Assembly (NCBI RefSeq): GCF_024734385.1
Contig: NZ_JANHAP010000013.1
Coordinates: 32,500-96,499, forward strand
Direction: 5' to 3'
DNA from: Dasania sp. GY-MA-18
Lineage (GTDB): Bacteria; Pseudomonadota; Gammaproteobacteria; Pseudomonadales; Dasaniaceae
Length of the DNA stretch: 64,000 nucleotides
A program made the position numbers and the translations under genes. This document shows positions 35,151 to 44,117 of the stretch, one piece after another; the first letter of the stretch is position 1, and every line of letters starts with the position of its first letter. The notes under the pieces are model-generated. The model searched no databases. It was not told the origin of the DNA and saw only the letters and a list, made by a program, of their open reading frames with translations.

Positions 35151-36503
35151 ATGCTAGAGCCAGGAATAAGCAGTTTATTACCTACCTTAGTGGTGCTTAT
35201 TAGCGCCGTGCTATTAAAGCGTGCCTTAGAGGCGCTGATTATCGGTGCTTTGGTGGGATTTATAATGCTGCAAGAACATTTGTTTATGGCGGGTTTTTTA
35301 AACGCTGTATTGCAGTCTATGAATAATGAAACTGTTAGCTGGATAGTATTAACGGTGGCGATGTTTGGCAGCATTATTACCCTGTTAGTTAAGTCGGGAA
35401 GTGCCAACGCCTTTGCGAGCTCTTTGACTCGCTATATTAAAACCGGGCCGCAGGCCTTGTTGGCGACTTGGGGCTTGGGTTTATTAATTTTTCTCGATGA
35501 TTATCTCAACGCCTTGGCGGTGGGGTCGGCGATGAAAAAAGTCACTGATAAGCTAAAAGTTTCCCGCGAGATGCTGGCCTATGTGGTGGACACTACCGCC
35601 GCTCCAGTGTGTATTTTATTACCTTTTTCTACTTGGGCAATTTATGTTTCGGGCTTGCTAGAGTCTAATAATGTCGCGGCTGTAGGGCAGGGTATACACG
35701 CCTATATTGGCGCCATACCCTATATGTTATACGCTTGGGTGGCGTTGTTGATGCCGCCTTTATTGGCCACCGGTAAGCTGCCCTTACTGGGAGGGATGCG
35801 TAAAGCACAGGCGCGTGCGCAAGCCGGTCAGTCTAAGCCGTCCGGTTTTATTGACGCGCAAGATGAGCATGCTGAAGGTGGGGCAGCTAAAGGCCGCTTT
35901 ATGCATTTTGTTGTTCCCATGTTGGCTTTAATCGGTTTTACCTGGCTGTTTGATATCGATATTTTAAAAGGGGCTTTTGCCACTCTGGTATTGATTATTG
36001 CCATGTATAGCTTGCAAGGTTTAATGAAACTACATGAGATTTTTGACCACTGCATGACGGGGGTTAAATCCATGGTTGAGGTGATTGCCATTTTAATCAT
36101 GTCTTTCGTCTTAAAAGACGTAAACGATCAGCTGCAACTTACACCTTATGTGATCGATATAGCCACCTCATGGGTTAACCCTCTGCTATTGCCCCTGATT
36201 ACTTTTTTGGCGCTGGCCATAGTGGCTTTTGCGACGGGAACTTTTTGGGGCCTGTATGCAGTGGCTTTGCCGGTGGTGATTCCCTTGGCTAATACCATGG
36301 GGGTGGACGTGTATTTAATGATAGGTGCGGTGATTTCGGCGGGAGCATTTGGCAGTCATGCTTGTTTCTATAGCGATTCAACTATTTTATCGGCGCAGGG
36401 CAGTGGTTGCCCGCCTATGAATCACGCCTTAACCCAGCTGCCTTATGCCCTAATGGCCGCCAGTATTACGGCAGTGGGTTTTTTATTATTGGCTTGGCTA
36501 TAA
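35151..36503 (+). CDS. NhaC family sodium/proton antiporter-like transporter
   Basis: A 450-residue inner membrane protein with about eleven hydrophobic helices. The family signature is visible in LLIFLDDYLNALAVGSAMKKVTDKLKVSRE and VDTTAAPVCILLPFSTWAIYVSG, and in ATGTFWGLYAVALPVVIPLA and ISAGAFGSHACFYSDSTILSAQGSGC. Members exchange sodium with protons or transport organic acids/amines. In this operon, uptake of the receptor's ligand is as plausible as ion exchange. Confidence 0.88.
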   Translation: MLEPGISSLLPTLVVLISAVLLKRALEALIIGALVGFIMLQEHLFMAGFLNAVLQSMNNETVSWIVLTVAMFGSIITLLVKSGSANAFASSLTRYIKTGPQALLATWGLGLLIFLDDYLNALAVGSAMKKVTDKLKVSREMLAYVVDTTAAPVCILLPFSTWAIYVSGLLESNNVAAVGQGIHAYIGAIPYMLYAWVALLMPPLLATGKLPLLGGMRKAQARAQAGQSKPSGFIDAQDEHAEGGAAKGRFMHFVVPMLALIGFTWLFDIDILKGAFATLVLIIAMYSLQGLMKLHEIFDHCMTGVKSMVEVIAILIMSFVLKDVNDQLQLTPYVIDIATSWVNPLLLPLITFLALAIVAFATGTFWGLYAVALPVVIPLANTMGVDVYLMIGAVISAGAFGSHACFYSDSTILSAQGSGCPPMNHALTQLPYALMAASITAVGFLLLAWL

Positions 36504-36559
36504 ATTGTTAATGGCTAAGTAAAAAATTGTTTGAGCGGTAAGTTAAACCAGAGGTATTT

Positions 36560-37600
36560 ATGAAAATTGTTTATTCGGATGATCAGCGCTTACATGCCTT
36601 GCGCTATGAAATGTCGGGCGGTGAGCCTACCCCTTGTTTTGAAAAGCCTTCGCGTGCCGATATGGTGTTAGAGCAGGTAATTAAGAGAAACTTGGGTGAG
36701 GTGTTAGAGCCTAAAGAGTATTCTATAGAGCATGTCACCAAAGTGCATGACTCAGGCTATATTGCATTTTTAGAAAACTGCTGGCCCGCCTGGGAGGCCG
36801 AGTTTGGTGCCGCCAATGATGCCACCCCCGAAGCTTTTCCTATGCATGATTTCCGTCATAAAGTGCCGGCGCATATTAAAGGCCAGTTGGGTTACTACTC
36901 TTTTGATTTGGCGGTAGGCCTGTCAGCAGGTTCTTGGCAAGCGATTAAAAGCTCTGCCAATGTGGCGCTTAGTGGCGCTGATATTATTGCCAGTGGCGAG
37001 CGCACGGCTTTTTCTTTATGCCGTCCTCCTGGCCATCATGCCTCGGCTGAGCAAATGGGTGGTTACTGCTATGTAAATAATGTGGCGGTAGCGGCGCAAC
37101 ACTTACGCGATAAAGGGTATAAAAAAGTAGCGATACTGGATGTGGATTATCATCACGGTAATGGTACCCAAAGTATTTTCTACAATAGGGATGACGTATT
37201 TGTGGCCTCTATACATGGCGACCCCGATTATGAATATCCTTATTTTAGTGGTTACGGCGATGAAACGGGTGAGGGAGCTGGACTGGGTTGTAATTTAAAT
37301 ATACCGCTGACTTTGCACACTACCGATTGGGTTGTGTATAAAGAAGCGCTACAGCGCTGTATAGCGGCGATTAAAGAGTTTGATTGCGATGTGCTGTTGA
37401 TTTCTTTAGGGCTGGATACTTTTGAAAACGATCCTATCTCATCGTTTAAATTAAAGTCGGAAAATTTTACCGAAATGGGTAAGTTAATAGAATCTATGCA
37501 ATTGTCTACCTTGTTTGTGTTTGAGGGCGGCTATGCGGTGGAGGATTTGGGGGTTAACACCGCCAATGTGCTATTAGGTTTTCAGGAGAGTATGGCCTAA
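36560..37600 (+). CDS. histone deacetylase family, acetylpolyamine amidohydrolase-like
   Basis: A 346-residue zinc amidohydrolase of the HDAC/acetylpolyamine deacetylase superfamily. Catalytic residues are all visible: the His pair in RPPGHHASAE (His159/160), zinc ligands Asp196 and His198 in DVDYHHGNG, Asp286 in SLGLDTFENDP, and the gate Tyr325 in FEGGYAVED. The extended loop around residues 75-100 and FENDPISSFKL are typical of the polyamine branch (AphA/ApaH) rather than histone-type. GAGGTATTT precedes the ATG. It is the last gene of the operon; likely deacetylates an imported N-acetyl amine. Confidence 0.9.
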   Translation: MKIVYSDDQRLHALRYEMSGGEPTPCFEKPSRADMVLEQVIKRNLGEVLEPKEYSIEHVTKVHDSGYIAFLENCWPAWEAEFGAANDATPEAFPMHDFRHKVPAHIKGQLGYYSFDLAVGLSAGSWQAIKSSANVALSGADIIASGERTAFSLCRPPGHHASAEQMGGYCYVNNVAVAAQHLRDKGYKKVAILDVDYHHGNGTQSIFYNRDDVFVASIHGDPDYEYPYFSGYGDETGEGAGLGCNLNIPLTLHTTDWVVYKEALQRCIAAIKEFDCDVLLISLGLDTFENDPISSFKLKSENFTEMGKLIESMQLSTLFVFEGGYAVEDLGVNTANVLLGFQESMA

Positions 37601-37636
37601 CTAGGGCTTAATAATAGCCCTTTGGCAGTAGTGCTA

Positions 37637-38374
37637 TTAGCTAGCGCTAATAGGTTTGCCATCGATAATGGCATTTTGTAACTCTATGCTGCTATCACTA
37701 CTGCCCTTTTTAAAACGCTGTAAGCGCAAAATAAAGTACTGCCAGTCTTTGGCCAGCCATATCAAGGTGTATTTTTCTTTGCCGGGCCGGTATTGTTTCA
37801 GTTTAACTGCCGTAAAGCTGCCAGCGCCCACCTTAATAGTCTCTTCGCCTACTAGCTCTACTTGGTATTGTTTTAAATCGTCACCATCAACCAGTTGATA
37901 GCGCTTTTGTTTAAAACCTTGGGGATTGTTGATTAAGTCTAAGCGCAGCTGCATTTGAAAACTGAGTTGATCGTAGCTGGGCTGGGTGAGCGCTAGTGTT
38001 TTTTTGTTTCGCTCGCGTTCTTGCACGGTGTTGGCTGCGGGGTCGAATAAGAGTGAGGAATTTTTTTTGCGGCTTAGAGGGTTGTCGTAGTGATAGCTCA
38101 GTGGCTGTAGCTGCTTATCTGCAAGAGTAAAAACGCTGCTTTCTGTAATGTGGCTAAACAATACCTGGGTAATATTACTTAGCTGCCACTGGCCGTTATC
38201 TTGCTGCCTTAGGCTGCGCTCAAGTTTGAGCTTAAAGCCTTTGCTGTGGGCGAGGTAGTTGGCTTGGTAGGGGCTAATAGTGTTGGCAGCAGCGGGTAGG
38301 CTGACAACAACAGCGAGCAGCGCGATTAGCAGGGCGCGCTGCGCTGAAATAAAAAACGGTTTAGGGGTAGGCAT
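37637..38374 (-). CDS. DUF3108 family exported protein
   Basis: A protein of about 245 residues with a Sec signal (FFISAQRALLIALLAVVVSLPAAA). The rest is a predicted beta-rich periplasmic domain of the DUF3108 type (YQANYLAHSKGFKLKLERSL; KVGAGSFTAVKLKQYRPGKEKYTLIWLAKDW). Its 5' end overlaps the end of purN; an alternative GTG start at 38386 overlaps a little more. Function unknown. The order DUF3108-purN-purM is the one known in Pseudomonas. Confidence 0.8.
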   Translation of the reverse strand: MPTPKPFFISAQRALLIALLAVVVSLPAAANTISPYQANYLAHSKGFKLKLERSLRQQDNGQWQLSNITQVLFSHITESSVFTLADKQLQPLSYHYDNPLSRKKNSSLLFDPAANTVQERERNKKTLALTQPSYDQLSFQMQLRLDLINNPQGFKQKRYQLVDGDDLKQYQVELVGEETIKVGAGSFTAVKLKQYRPGKEKYTLIWLAKDWQYFILRLQRFKKGSSDSSIELQNAIIDGKPISAS

Positions 38375-39026
38375 GGCCACTGGCACTCAAAGCTGTTTGG
38401 TCCAGCATAGCGCAGTTATTGGCAAGTTTTAAGCGGCCTTCTAAAAACCACTGGGCGGCCAGTGGGTAAATTTTGTGTTCGTGAGCTAGGATGCGCTTGG
38501 CCAGGCTGCTGGCGTCATCTTGCGGGGTGATGGCTATACGGGCCTGTACGATGGCGGGGCCGCCATCTAACTCTTCGGTAACAAAGTGTACCGTGGCACC
38601 GGCTTCGGCATCACCGGCATCTATGGCGCGTTGATGGGTGTTAAGGCCGGGGTACTTGGGTAGTAGTGAAGGGTGTATGTTAAGCAGGCGGCCTAAATAA
38701 TGCTGCACAAAGCCCGGCGTTAAAATACGCATGAAACCGGCCAGTATGACTAAGTCGGGCTGGTAGTGATCTATGCGTTGGATTAGCTCGGCATCAAAGC
38801 TCTCGCGGCCATCAAATTGGGTGTGATCCAAAAGTATCGCGGGTATGCCTGCTTTGGCGGCGCGCTCTAAACCTAGGGCATTGGGGCGATTACAAATCAC
38901 CGCCTCTATGCTGGCATTGAGTTGGCCATTTTGGGTCGCATCAATAAAGGACTGCAGGTTAGAGCCGCTGCCAGAAATCAAAATCACTAGCTTGCGGCGC
39001 TGGCCTTGAGTGTGGCTATTGCTCAT
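38361..39026 (-). CDS. purN: phosphoribosylglycinamide formyltransferase
   Basis: PurN transfers a formyl group from 10-formyl-THF to GAR in purine synthesis. The 221-residue protein has the phosphate-binding ISGSGSNLQSFIDA loop, the catalytic Asn-His-Asp set (NRPNALGLERA; NIHPSLLPKYPGLNTH; HFVTEELDGGPAIVQ with the catalytic Asp), and AGFMRILTPGFV. It lies nine bases after purM in the same operon. Confidence 0.96.
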   Translation of the reverse strand: MSNSHTQGQRRKLVILISGSGSNLQSFIDATQNGQLNASIEAVICNRPNALGLERAAKAGIPAILLDHTQFDGRESFDAELIQRIDHYQPDLVILAGFMRILTPGFVQHYLGRLLNIHPSLLPKYPGLNTHQRAIDAGDAEAGATVHFVTEELDGGPAIVQARIAITPQDDASSLAKRILAHEHKIYPLAAQWFLEGRLKLANNCAMLDQTALSASGHAYP

Positions 39027-39034
39027 GTTGTTGC

Positions 39035-40090
39035 TTACAGGCCTTGTAGTTCTACCTGTTCTTCATCGCTGTCAGCTTGGGCGACGTGGCCGATAATCCA
39101 AGCGTCTTCGCCTAACTCTTGCAGGTAGTTTAAGGCCATTTGCGCATCAGCATTGTCTACGCTAATCACCATGCCCACACCGCAGTTAAAGGTGCGGTAC
39201 ATTTCTACGGAGTCTACATTGCCATTGCGTTGTAACCAGTTAAATACCTCTGGCTGCTGCCAGCTTTGGGTGTCGATTACAGCTTTACAGTCGGCAGGTA
39301 ATACCCGGGGGATGTTCTCTAGTAAGCCGCCACCGGTAATATGCGACAGCGCATGTACCGAGCACTTTTTCATTAGCGCTAAAATAGACTTAACATAAAT
39401 GCGGGTAGGGGCCATTAGGGCCTTGCCTAGGGATTGGTCACCTAAGGGGGTGTCGAGGTCGGCATCGCTAACCTCAATAATTTTGCGGATTAAAGAGTAG
39501 CCATTGGAGTGGGCGCCGGATGAGGCTAGGCCTATTAGGGTGTCGCCTGATTTAACGGCGCTGCCATCAATTAATTTGGATTTTTCGGCTACACCTACGC
39601 AAAAGCCCGCCAGGTCGTAGTCTTCACCTTCGTACATGCCGGGCATTTCGGCGGTTTCACCGCCCACTAGCGAGCAGCCCGATAACTCACAGCCCTTGCC
39701 TATGCCTTCTACTACGGCAGCGGCGGTGTCTACATTAAGCTTGCCGGTGGCGTAGTAATCTAAAAAGAATAGCGGCTCAGCGCCAGCTACGATTAAGTCG
39801 TTTACACACATGGCTACCAAGTCTATGCCTATGGTGTCGTGTATACCCAGGTCCATCGCCAGGCGCAGTTTGGTGCCCACGCCATCGGTGCCTGAAACCA
39901 GTACCGGCTCTTTATAGCCTGTAGGTAACTCACATAAAGCGCCAAAACCACCTAGGCCTGCCATTACTTCGGGGCGACGGGTGCGTTTAGCCACATGCTT
40001 GATACGGTCTATCAAAGCGTTGCCTGCGTCTATATCGACACCAGCATCTTTGTAGCTAAGAGAAGGTTTTGAGGATTTTTGATCAGTCAT
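39035..40090 (-). CDS. purM: phosphoribosylformylglycinamidine cyclo-ligase
   Basis: PurM closes the imidazole ring to form AIR in purine synthesis. The 351-residue sequence starts [21 protein letters not shown] and shows [52 protein letters not shown], and [15 protein letters not shown], all family hallmarks. It leads the purM-purN-DUF3108 operon and is divergent from the DUF2066 gene. Confidence 0.97.
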   Translation of the reverse strand: MTDQKSSKPSLSYKDAGVDIDAGNALIDRIKHVAKRTRRPEVMAGLGGFGALCELPTGYKEPVLVSGTDGVGTKLRLAMDLGIHDTIGIDLVAMCVNDLIVAGAEPLFFLDYYATGKLNVDTAAAVVEGIGKGCELSGCSLVGGETAEMPGMYEGEDYDLAGFCVGVAEKSKLIDGSAVKSGDTLIGLASSGAHSNGYSLIRKIIEVSDADLDTPLGDQSLGKALMAPTRIYVKSILALMKKCSVHALSHITGGGLLENIPRVLPADCKAVIDTQSWQQPEVFNWLQRNGNVDSVEMYRTFNCGVGMVISVDNADAQMALNYLQELGEDAWIIGHVAQADSDEEQVELQGL

Positions 40091-40327
40091 GTAGATAGGC
40101 TCGCAGCGAGTTTTTTGGGCGGCGCTATTCTAGCGGATGTTGCCTTCAGTCTCTAGTAAATTACCCCGATATTGGCCCGATTAGTCAGGGGGCGGGCCTA
40201 TATTTGCTTTCTGTGAGCTTGAGCCTGTGAATTCGCTAATGAAATAATGATACTCTTGTTACAATAACTGCTTATAAATTAAGTTGTTAGCGTAAATGGG
40301 CAGCACCATAGCCACAGGTTTTAAGTA

Positions 40328-41431
40328 ATGATGACAAAAATACACGGTAATACTCGGTTTTATACCGCCTGCATAGCGGCCATCATGTTATGCCTGAGTC
40401 TATCCACAGCCCATGCCGCCGAGGTGGCGCAGGGCTTGTATAAGGTGGAGCTGGCAGTGGATACACAGTCACGCCGCGACCGCCTGCGCGCTGCTAGCGA
40501 GGGGCTAAAAACCGTATTGGTGCGCATATCGGGCCACCACAGTGTGCTGGAAAACGATCAGCTTAGGGCCAAGGTGCGTCAGGCCGAGCGTTATCTCAAA
40601 CGCTTTAGTTATGCTCGCCAGCCCGTGGCCGACAGCGATCAAGAGCAGTTAATGATAAAAATGGATTTTGAACCCAGCCTAATAGAAGACCTGTTGCGCA
40701 GTGAGAGCCTACCTATATGGTCGGAGAACCGCCCCACGGTATTGCTGTGGGCAGTGGTTGACGGCCTAGAGGGCAAGCGCTTTATCGGTGCTGGCGATGA
40801 GCGCATAGTCAGCGCCATACAGCAGCAGGCAGCGCGCCGTGGCCTGGTGGTTAAGCTGCCCACTCTGGATTTAGAGGACACTATCGCCATCTCCCCCGAG
40901 GATCTATGGCAAATGAATTTGTGGACCGCCCAGCGAGCCGCCGCCCGCTACAAGGCCGATAGCCTATTAATAGGCCGCATGACCGAGCTAAGCAACGGCG
41001 AGTGGCTGGGCAACTGGCTGTTTAGCAATCAGGGTGAGCGCAGCGAGATAGAGGGCCAAGCCCCACAACTGAGTGAGTATATAGGTGCTGCCATTGATGT
41101 GGCGGCTGATCAACTGGCCAGTAAATACGCCATAGTGCCGGTAAAAATGTCAGAGGACGGGGTGGTTATTAGGCTTACCGGCATTAAAGACTTTCGCGCC
41201 TATGCCCGCGCCGTCGCCTATTTGCAACAGCTCTCGGCAGTGCGTTATGCCAACCCCATTTATGTAGAAAACCAACAGCTATTTATACACCTGATTGCCG
41301 ATGGCCAATTAGAGCAATTAGAGCAAACCTTGGCTTTAGGCAAAAAGTTAGAAAAAATCGCGCCACTGGACAGCCTGCAAGCAGGCAATTATCCCTTAAC
41401 GCAATTGAACTACCACTGGCCAGCGCAGTAA
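40328..41431 (+). CDS. DUF2066 family exported protein
   Basis: A 367-residue protein with a Sec signal peptide (TACIAAIMLCLSLSTAHA, cleavage near residue 30). The mature protein fits DUF2066: GLYKVELAVDTQSRRDRL, AASEGLKTVLVRISGH, RYLKRFSY, RPTVLLWAVVDG, and an extended C-terminal part. The family has no known function but is consistently found between purM and the AI-2E permease/hda genes in Pseudomonas-like genomes, as here. ATGATG at the start leaves a one-codon ambiguity. Confidence 0.83.
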   Translation: MMTKIHGNTRFYTACIAAIMLCLSLSTAHAAEVAQGLYKVELAVDTQSRRDRLRAASEGLKTVLVRISGHHSVLENDQLRAKVRQAERYLKRFSYARQPVADSDQEQLMIKMDFEPSLIEDLLRSESLPIWSENRPTVLLWAVVDGLEGKRFIGAGDERIVSAIQQQAARRGLVVKLPTLDLEDTIAISPEDLWQMNLWTAQRAAARYKADSLLIGRMTELSNGEWLGNWLFSNQGERSEIEGQAPQLSEYIGAAIDVAADQLASKYAIVPVKMSEDGVVIRLTGIKDFRAYARAVAYLQQLSAVRYANPIYVENQQLFIHLIADGQLEQLEQTLALGKKLEKIAPLDSLQAGNYPLTQLNYHWPAQ

Positions 41432-41463
41432 TAGGCTAAGTACTCACAAAACAAGGATTGAAT

Positions 41464-42525
41464 ATGAGCGACCTACAGCGTTTGATGTTAGCCGCAGCGG
41501 TATTGCTGGTAGCCGTACTGGTGTATTTACTGCACCCTATCTTAACGCCCTTTTTAGTGGGGGCATTATTGGCCTATATGGGCGACCCCTTAGCTGATAG
41601 GTTAGAGCGGCTGCATTTGAATCGTACCGTGGCGGTGTGTGTAGTCTTTGCGGTGTTTTCTATAGTGGTCGCGACCGTGTTATTAATCACCCTGCCCATG
41701 ATAGGCCGGCAGTTAGATATTTTAATTACCCGCATACCCGAGTGGCTGCATGGCCTACAAGAGTTGTTACTGCCCTTTTTGCAGCGCACGTTCAACTTGC
41801 CCGCAGGCGGTTGGGGGTTTGAAGAGTTGCGCGAAAACATAGGCGGTGATTTAAAAGGCGCGGGCAATATAGTTGCTGTGATATGGCAGCGGGTGGCAGG
41901 TTCTAGCGTGGTGATTATCGCCATGGTGGCTAATATATTATTAATCCCGGTGGTGACTTTTTATTTGCTGCGCGATTGGGATTTGCTGATTGCAAAACTA
42001 CGCGAGTCCCTACCCAGAACTTGGGAAACTAAAGTGGTAGACGTTAGCTCGGAATGCCACGAGATTTTAGGCGCGTTTGTACGTGGCCAATTAATGGTGA
42101 TGTTAGCGCTGAGTATAATTTACAGTATAGGTTTAGGCATAGTTGGCTTAGACTTAGCGTTATTGTTAGGGCTGTTGGCGGGTTTAGCTTCTATAGTGCC
42201 TTACTTAGGCTTTATTGTGGGTATAGTCGCGGCCAGCGTGGCAGCCTATTTTCAGTTTAATGAATGGTTGCCCTTACTGTGGGTGGCGCTGGTATTTGGC
42301 GTAGGGCAGGTGTTAGAGAGCGTATTGCTTACCCCTTTACTCGTTGGCGATCGTATAGGCCTGCATCCAGTAGCGGTTATATTTGCAGTCATGGCCGGTG
42401 GCCAGTTAGCAGGTTTTGTAGGCGTGCTATTGGCCTTGCCGGTGGCCGCAGTGATTATGGTTTGGTTAAGGCACTTACACGCTCACTATAAAAGTAGCGA
42501 GCTTTACGATGTGGCTAAGCCATAA
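41464..42525 (+). CDS. AI-2E family permease (PerM-like)
   Basis: A 353-residue inner membrane protein of the AI-2E/PerM transporter family with about seven hydrophobic helices and the soluble loop between helices 3 and 4 (GADRLERLHLNR onward to residue ~150). Conserved features include PFLVGALLAYMGDPLADRLER, IPVVTFYLLRDWD, and the last-helix cluster GLHPVAVIFAVMAGGQLAGFVGVLLALPVAA. The ATG at 41464 follows AAGGA at good distance; a TTG two codons earlier is unlikely. Substrate unknown. hda follows 14 bases later. Confidence 0.88.
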   Translation: MSDLQRLMLAAAVLLVAVLVYLLHPILTPFLVGALLAYMGDPLADRLERLHLNRTVAVCVVFAVFSIVVATVLLITLPMIGRQLDILITRIPEWLHGLQELLLPFLQRTFNLPAGGWGFEELRENIGGDLKGAGNIVAVIWQRVAGSSVVIIAMVANILLIPVVTFYLLRDWDLLIAKLRESLPRTWETKVVDVSSECHEILGAFVRGQLMVMLALSIIYSIGLGIVGLDLALLLGLLAGLASIVPYLGFIVGIVAASVAAYFQFNEWLPLLWVALVFGVGQVLESVLLTPLLVGDRIGLHPVAVIFAVMAGGQLAGFVGVLLALPVAAVIMVWLRHLHAHYKSSELYDVAKP

Positions 42526-42539
42526 CGGTTTTTTCTTTA

Positions 42540-43253
42540 ATGAGTTTATCAATGAGTTTTTTATACGAGCAGCTGCCCCTGGCAGTTCAGCTAAGAGATG
42601 ATGCCACCTTTGAGAATTTTTACGCGGGCGGCAATGGCTTAGCGGTTAATGAAATTAGCCGTCAGCTACAAAATGGCGAGCCCTATATTTTTCTATGTGG
42701 GCCTAGCGGTAGTGGCCGCAGCCATTTATTACAGGCAGCCTGCCATCATGCCGACCAGCAAGGCCATGCCTCGGTATATTTACCGCTGGAAGAATTAAGC
42801 CACTACCCGCCGGAAGAGCTATTCGCAGGTTTGGCGGCGTTGCCTTTAGTCTGTTTGGATAATATCAGCCAAGTCTTGGGTGATAGCCGTTGGGAAGAGG
42901 CGCTGTTTCATTTATTTAACCAAATGCGCGAAGCGGGTAATTGCCTATTAATTGCCGCCGATAAAGCCGTGGCGGATTTGGCCATTAGCATGCCCGACCT
43001 GGCCTCACGTTTAGGTTGGGGTGCTTTTTATCAACTCAAACCCTTGGATGATGAGCAGCGCATCGCGGTTTTAAAATTACGTGCTGAGCGCCGCGGTGTA
43101 GAGTTAAACGATGAGGTGGCGCAATATATTTATAAGCGCTGCCAGCGCGATATGGATGCACTGTTAAAAACTCTTGCACAATTGGATAGAGCCTCACTGC
43201 AGGAGCGGCGCAAGTTGACCATTCCTTTTGTGAAAGAGGCTTTGCACTGGTAG
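42540..43253 (+). CDS. hda: DnaA regulatory inactivator Hda
   Basis: Hda with the DNA-loaded sliding clamp stimulates ATP hydrolysis on DnaA. The 237-residue AAA+ protein carries the N-terminal clamp-binding motif QLPLAVQL, the P-loop GPSGSGRSHLL (Arg in place of Lys, as often in Hda), Walker B LVCLDNI, and the arginine-containing box in LASRLGWGAFYQLKPLDDEQR. A Met five codons later (ATGAGTTTT) is an alternative start. Confidence 0.95.
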   Translation: MSLSMSFLYEQLPLAVQLRDDATFENFYAGGNGLAVNEISRQLQNGEPYIFLCGPSGSGRSHLLQAACHHADQQGHASVYLPLEELSHYPPEELFAGLAALPLVCLDNISQVLGDSRWEEALFHLFNQMREAGNCLLIAADKAVADLAISMPDLASRLGWGAFYQLKPLDDEQRIAVLKLRAERRGVELNDEVAQYIYKRCQRDMDALLKTLAQLDRASLQERRKLTIPFVKEALHW

Positions 43254-43291
43254 GGCTGCCTTGATACAGCGATAGGATATAAGGGTATTAC

Positions 43292-43864
43292 ATGAGTGAT
43301 AATAAAACCCAGCTACCCCAGCAGCGCGGCCCTTGGTTAAAGCTTACTAGCCAGCAGGTATACGATAACCCCTGGATTACCCTGCACCACGAAACCGTGC
43401 GCACCCCCGGTGGCACTGAAGGTATATACGGCAATATTCATTTTAAAAATCGCGCTATCGTCATCGTAGCCGTGGATGACGAGGCTAATACCTGGCTGGT
43501 AGGCCAGCACCGCTACACCTTAGATAGTTTTAGTTGGGAGCTGCCCATGGGCGGCGGGCCATTAACAGTAGAGCCTTTACTAGCTGCCCAGCGCGAACTT
43601 AAAGAAGAAACCGGATACAGCGCCCAACACTGGCAGCAAATTATGCGGCTGCATACTTCTAACTCGGTAACCGATGAAGAGGCCGTGGTTTTTTTAGCCA
43701 CCGGCCTGCAAGCCGGTGAGCAAGCCTTAGAACCTAGCGAGGGTGATTTAGTCGTTAAAAAACTGCCGCTCAGTGAGGCGGTGACTATGGCCATAAACGG
43801 TGAAATTACCGACGCCTTATCGGTGGCGGCTTTGTTAGCGGTGGATAGGCTGCTAACCAAATAA
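43292..43864 (+). CDS. Nudix hydrolase, ADP-ribose pyrophosphatase-like
   Basis: A 190-residue Nudix hydrolase resembling the ADP-ribose/nucleotide-sugar pyrophosphatase group (YNNPW-type start: VYDNPWITLHHETVRTPGG). The Nudix box reads GGGPLTVEPLLAAQRELKEE then TGY: the REXXEE catalytic core is intact, but the upstream Glu of GX5E aligns with Val, the Glu being shifted by one. The adjacent WELPMGG is typical of the family. It is 38 bases after hda. Confidence 0.88.
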   Translation: MSDNKTQLPQQRGPWLKLTSQQVYDNPWITLHHETVRTPGGTEGIYGNIHFKNRAIVIVAVDDEANTWLVGQHRYTLDSFSWELPMGGGPLTVEPLLAAQRELKEETGYSAQHWQQIMRLHTSNSVTDEEAVVFLATGLQAGEQALEPSEGDLVVKKLPLSEAVTMAINGEITDALSVAALLAVDRLLTK

Positions 43865-44069
43865 CATTAGCCTACTCGTATTACTGAATGCGAATGTAGT
43901 AATCATATAGTCAGTATGTGAGCGGGCGTTGGGCTTTGTTATTATCGTGTTGTTGATGGCTGTATCCCCATATTTACTAGCAGCTTATTAACTACTTCAT
44001 TGAATGATGCTTTGTTCAGTGTCTCCTTAGACGCAAGGTTTTTGCTGTTATATTTCTGCGTCTATTTTT

Positions 44070-44095
44070 GCCCTAGCGCTGCTAGGGCTTTTTAT
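44070..44095 (+). terminator. Rho-independent terminator
   Basis: GCCCTAGC and GCTAGGGC arms around a three-base loop are followed by TTTTTA. It lies about 200 bases after the Nudix gene and before the convergent sulfotransferase stop, so it most likely ends the plus-strand transcript. Confidence 0.75.
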
Positions 44096-44117
44096 TAATT
44101 GTTTAAACGTGGCGGTC

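Noticed and set aside
37603..37623. Short AGGGCT/AGCCCT hairpin after the deacetylase gene
   Set aside because: Only six-base arms and no T run beyond three; too weak to call a terminator.
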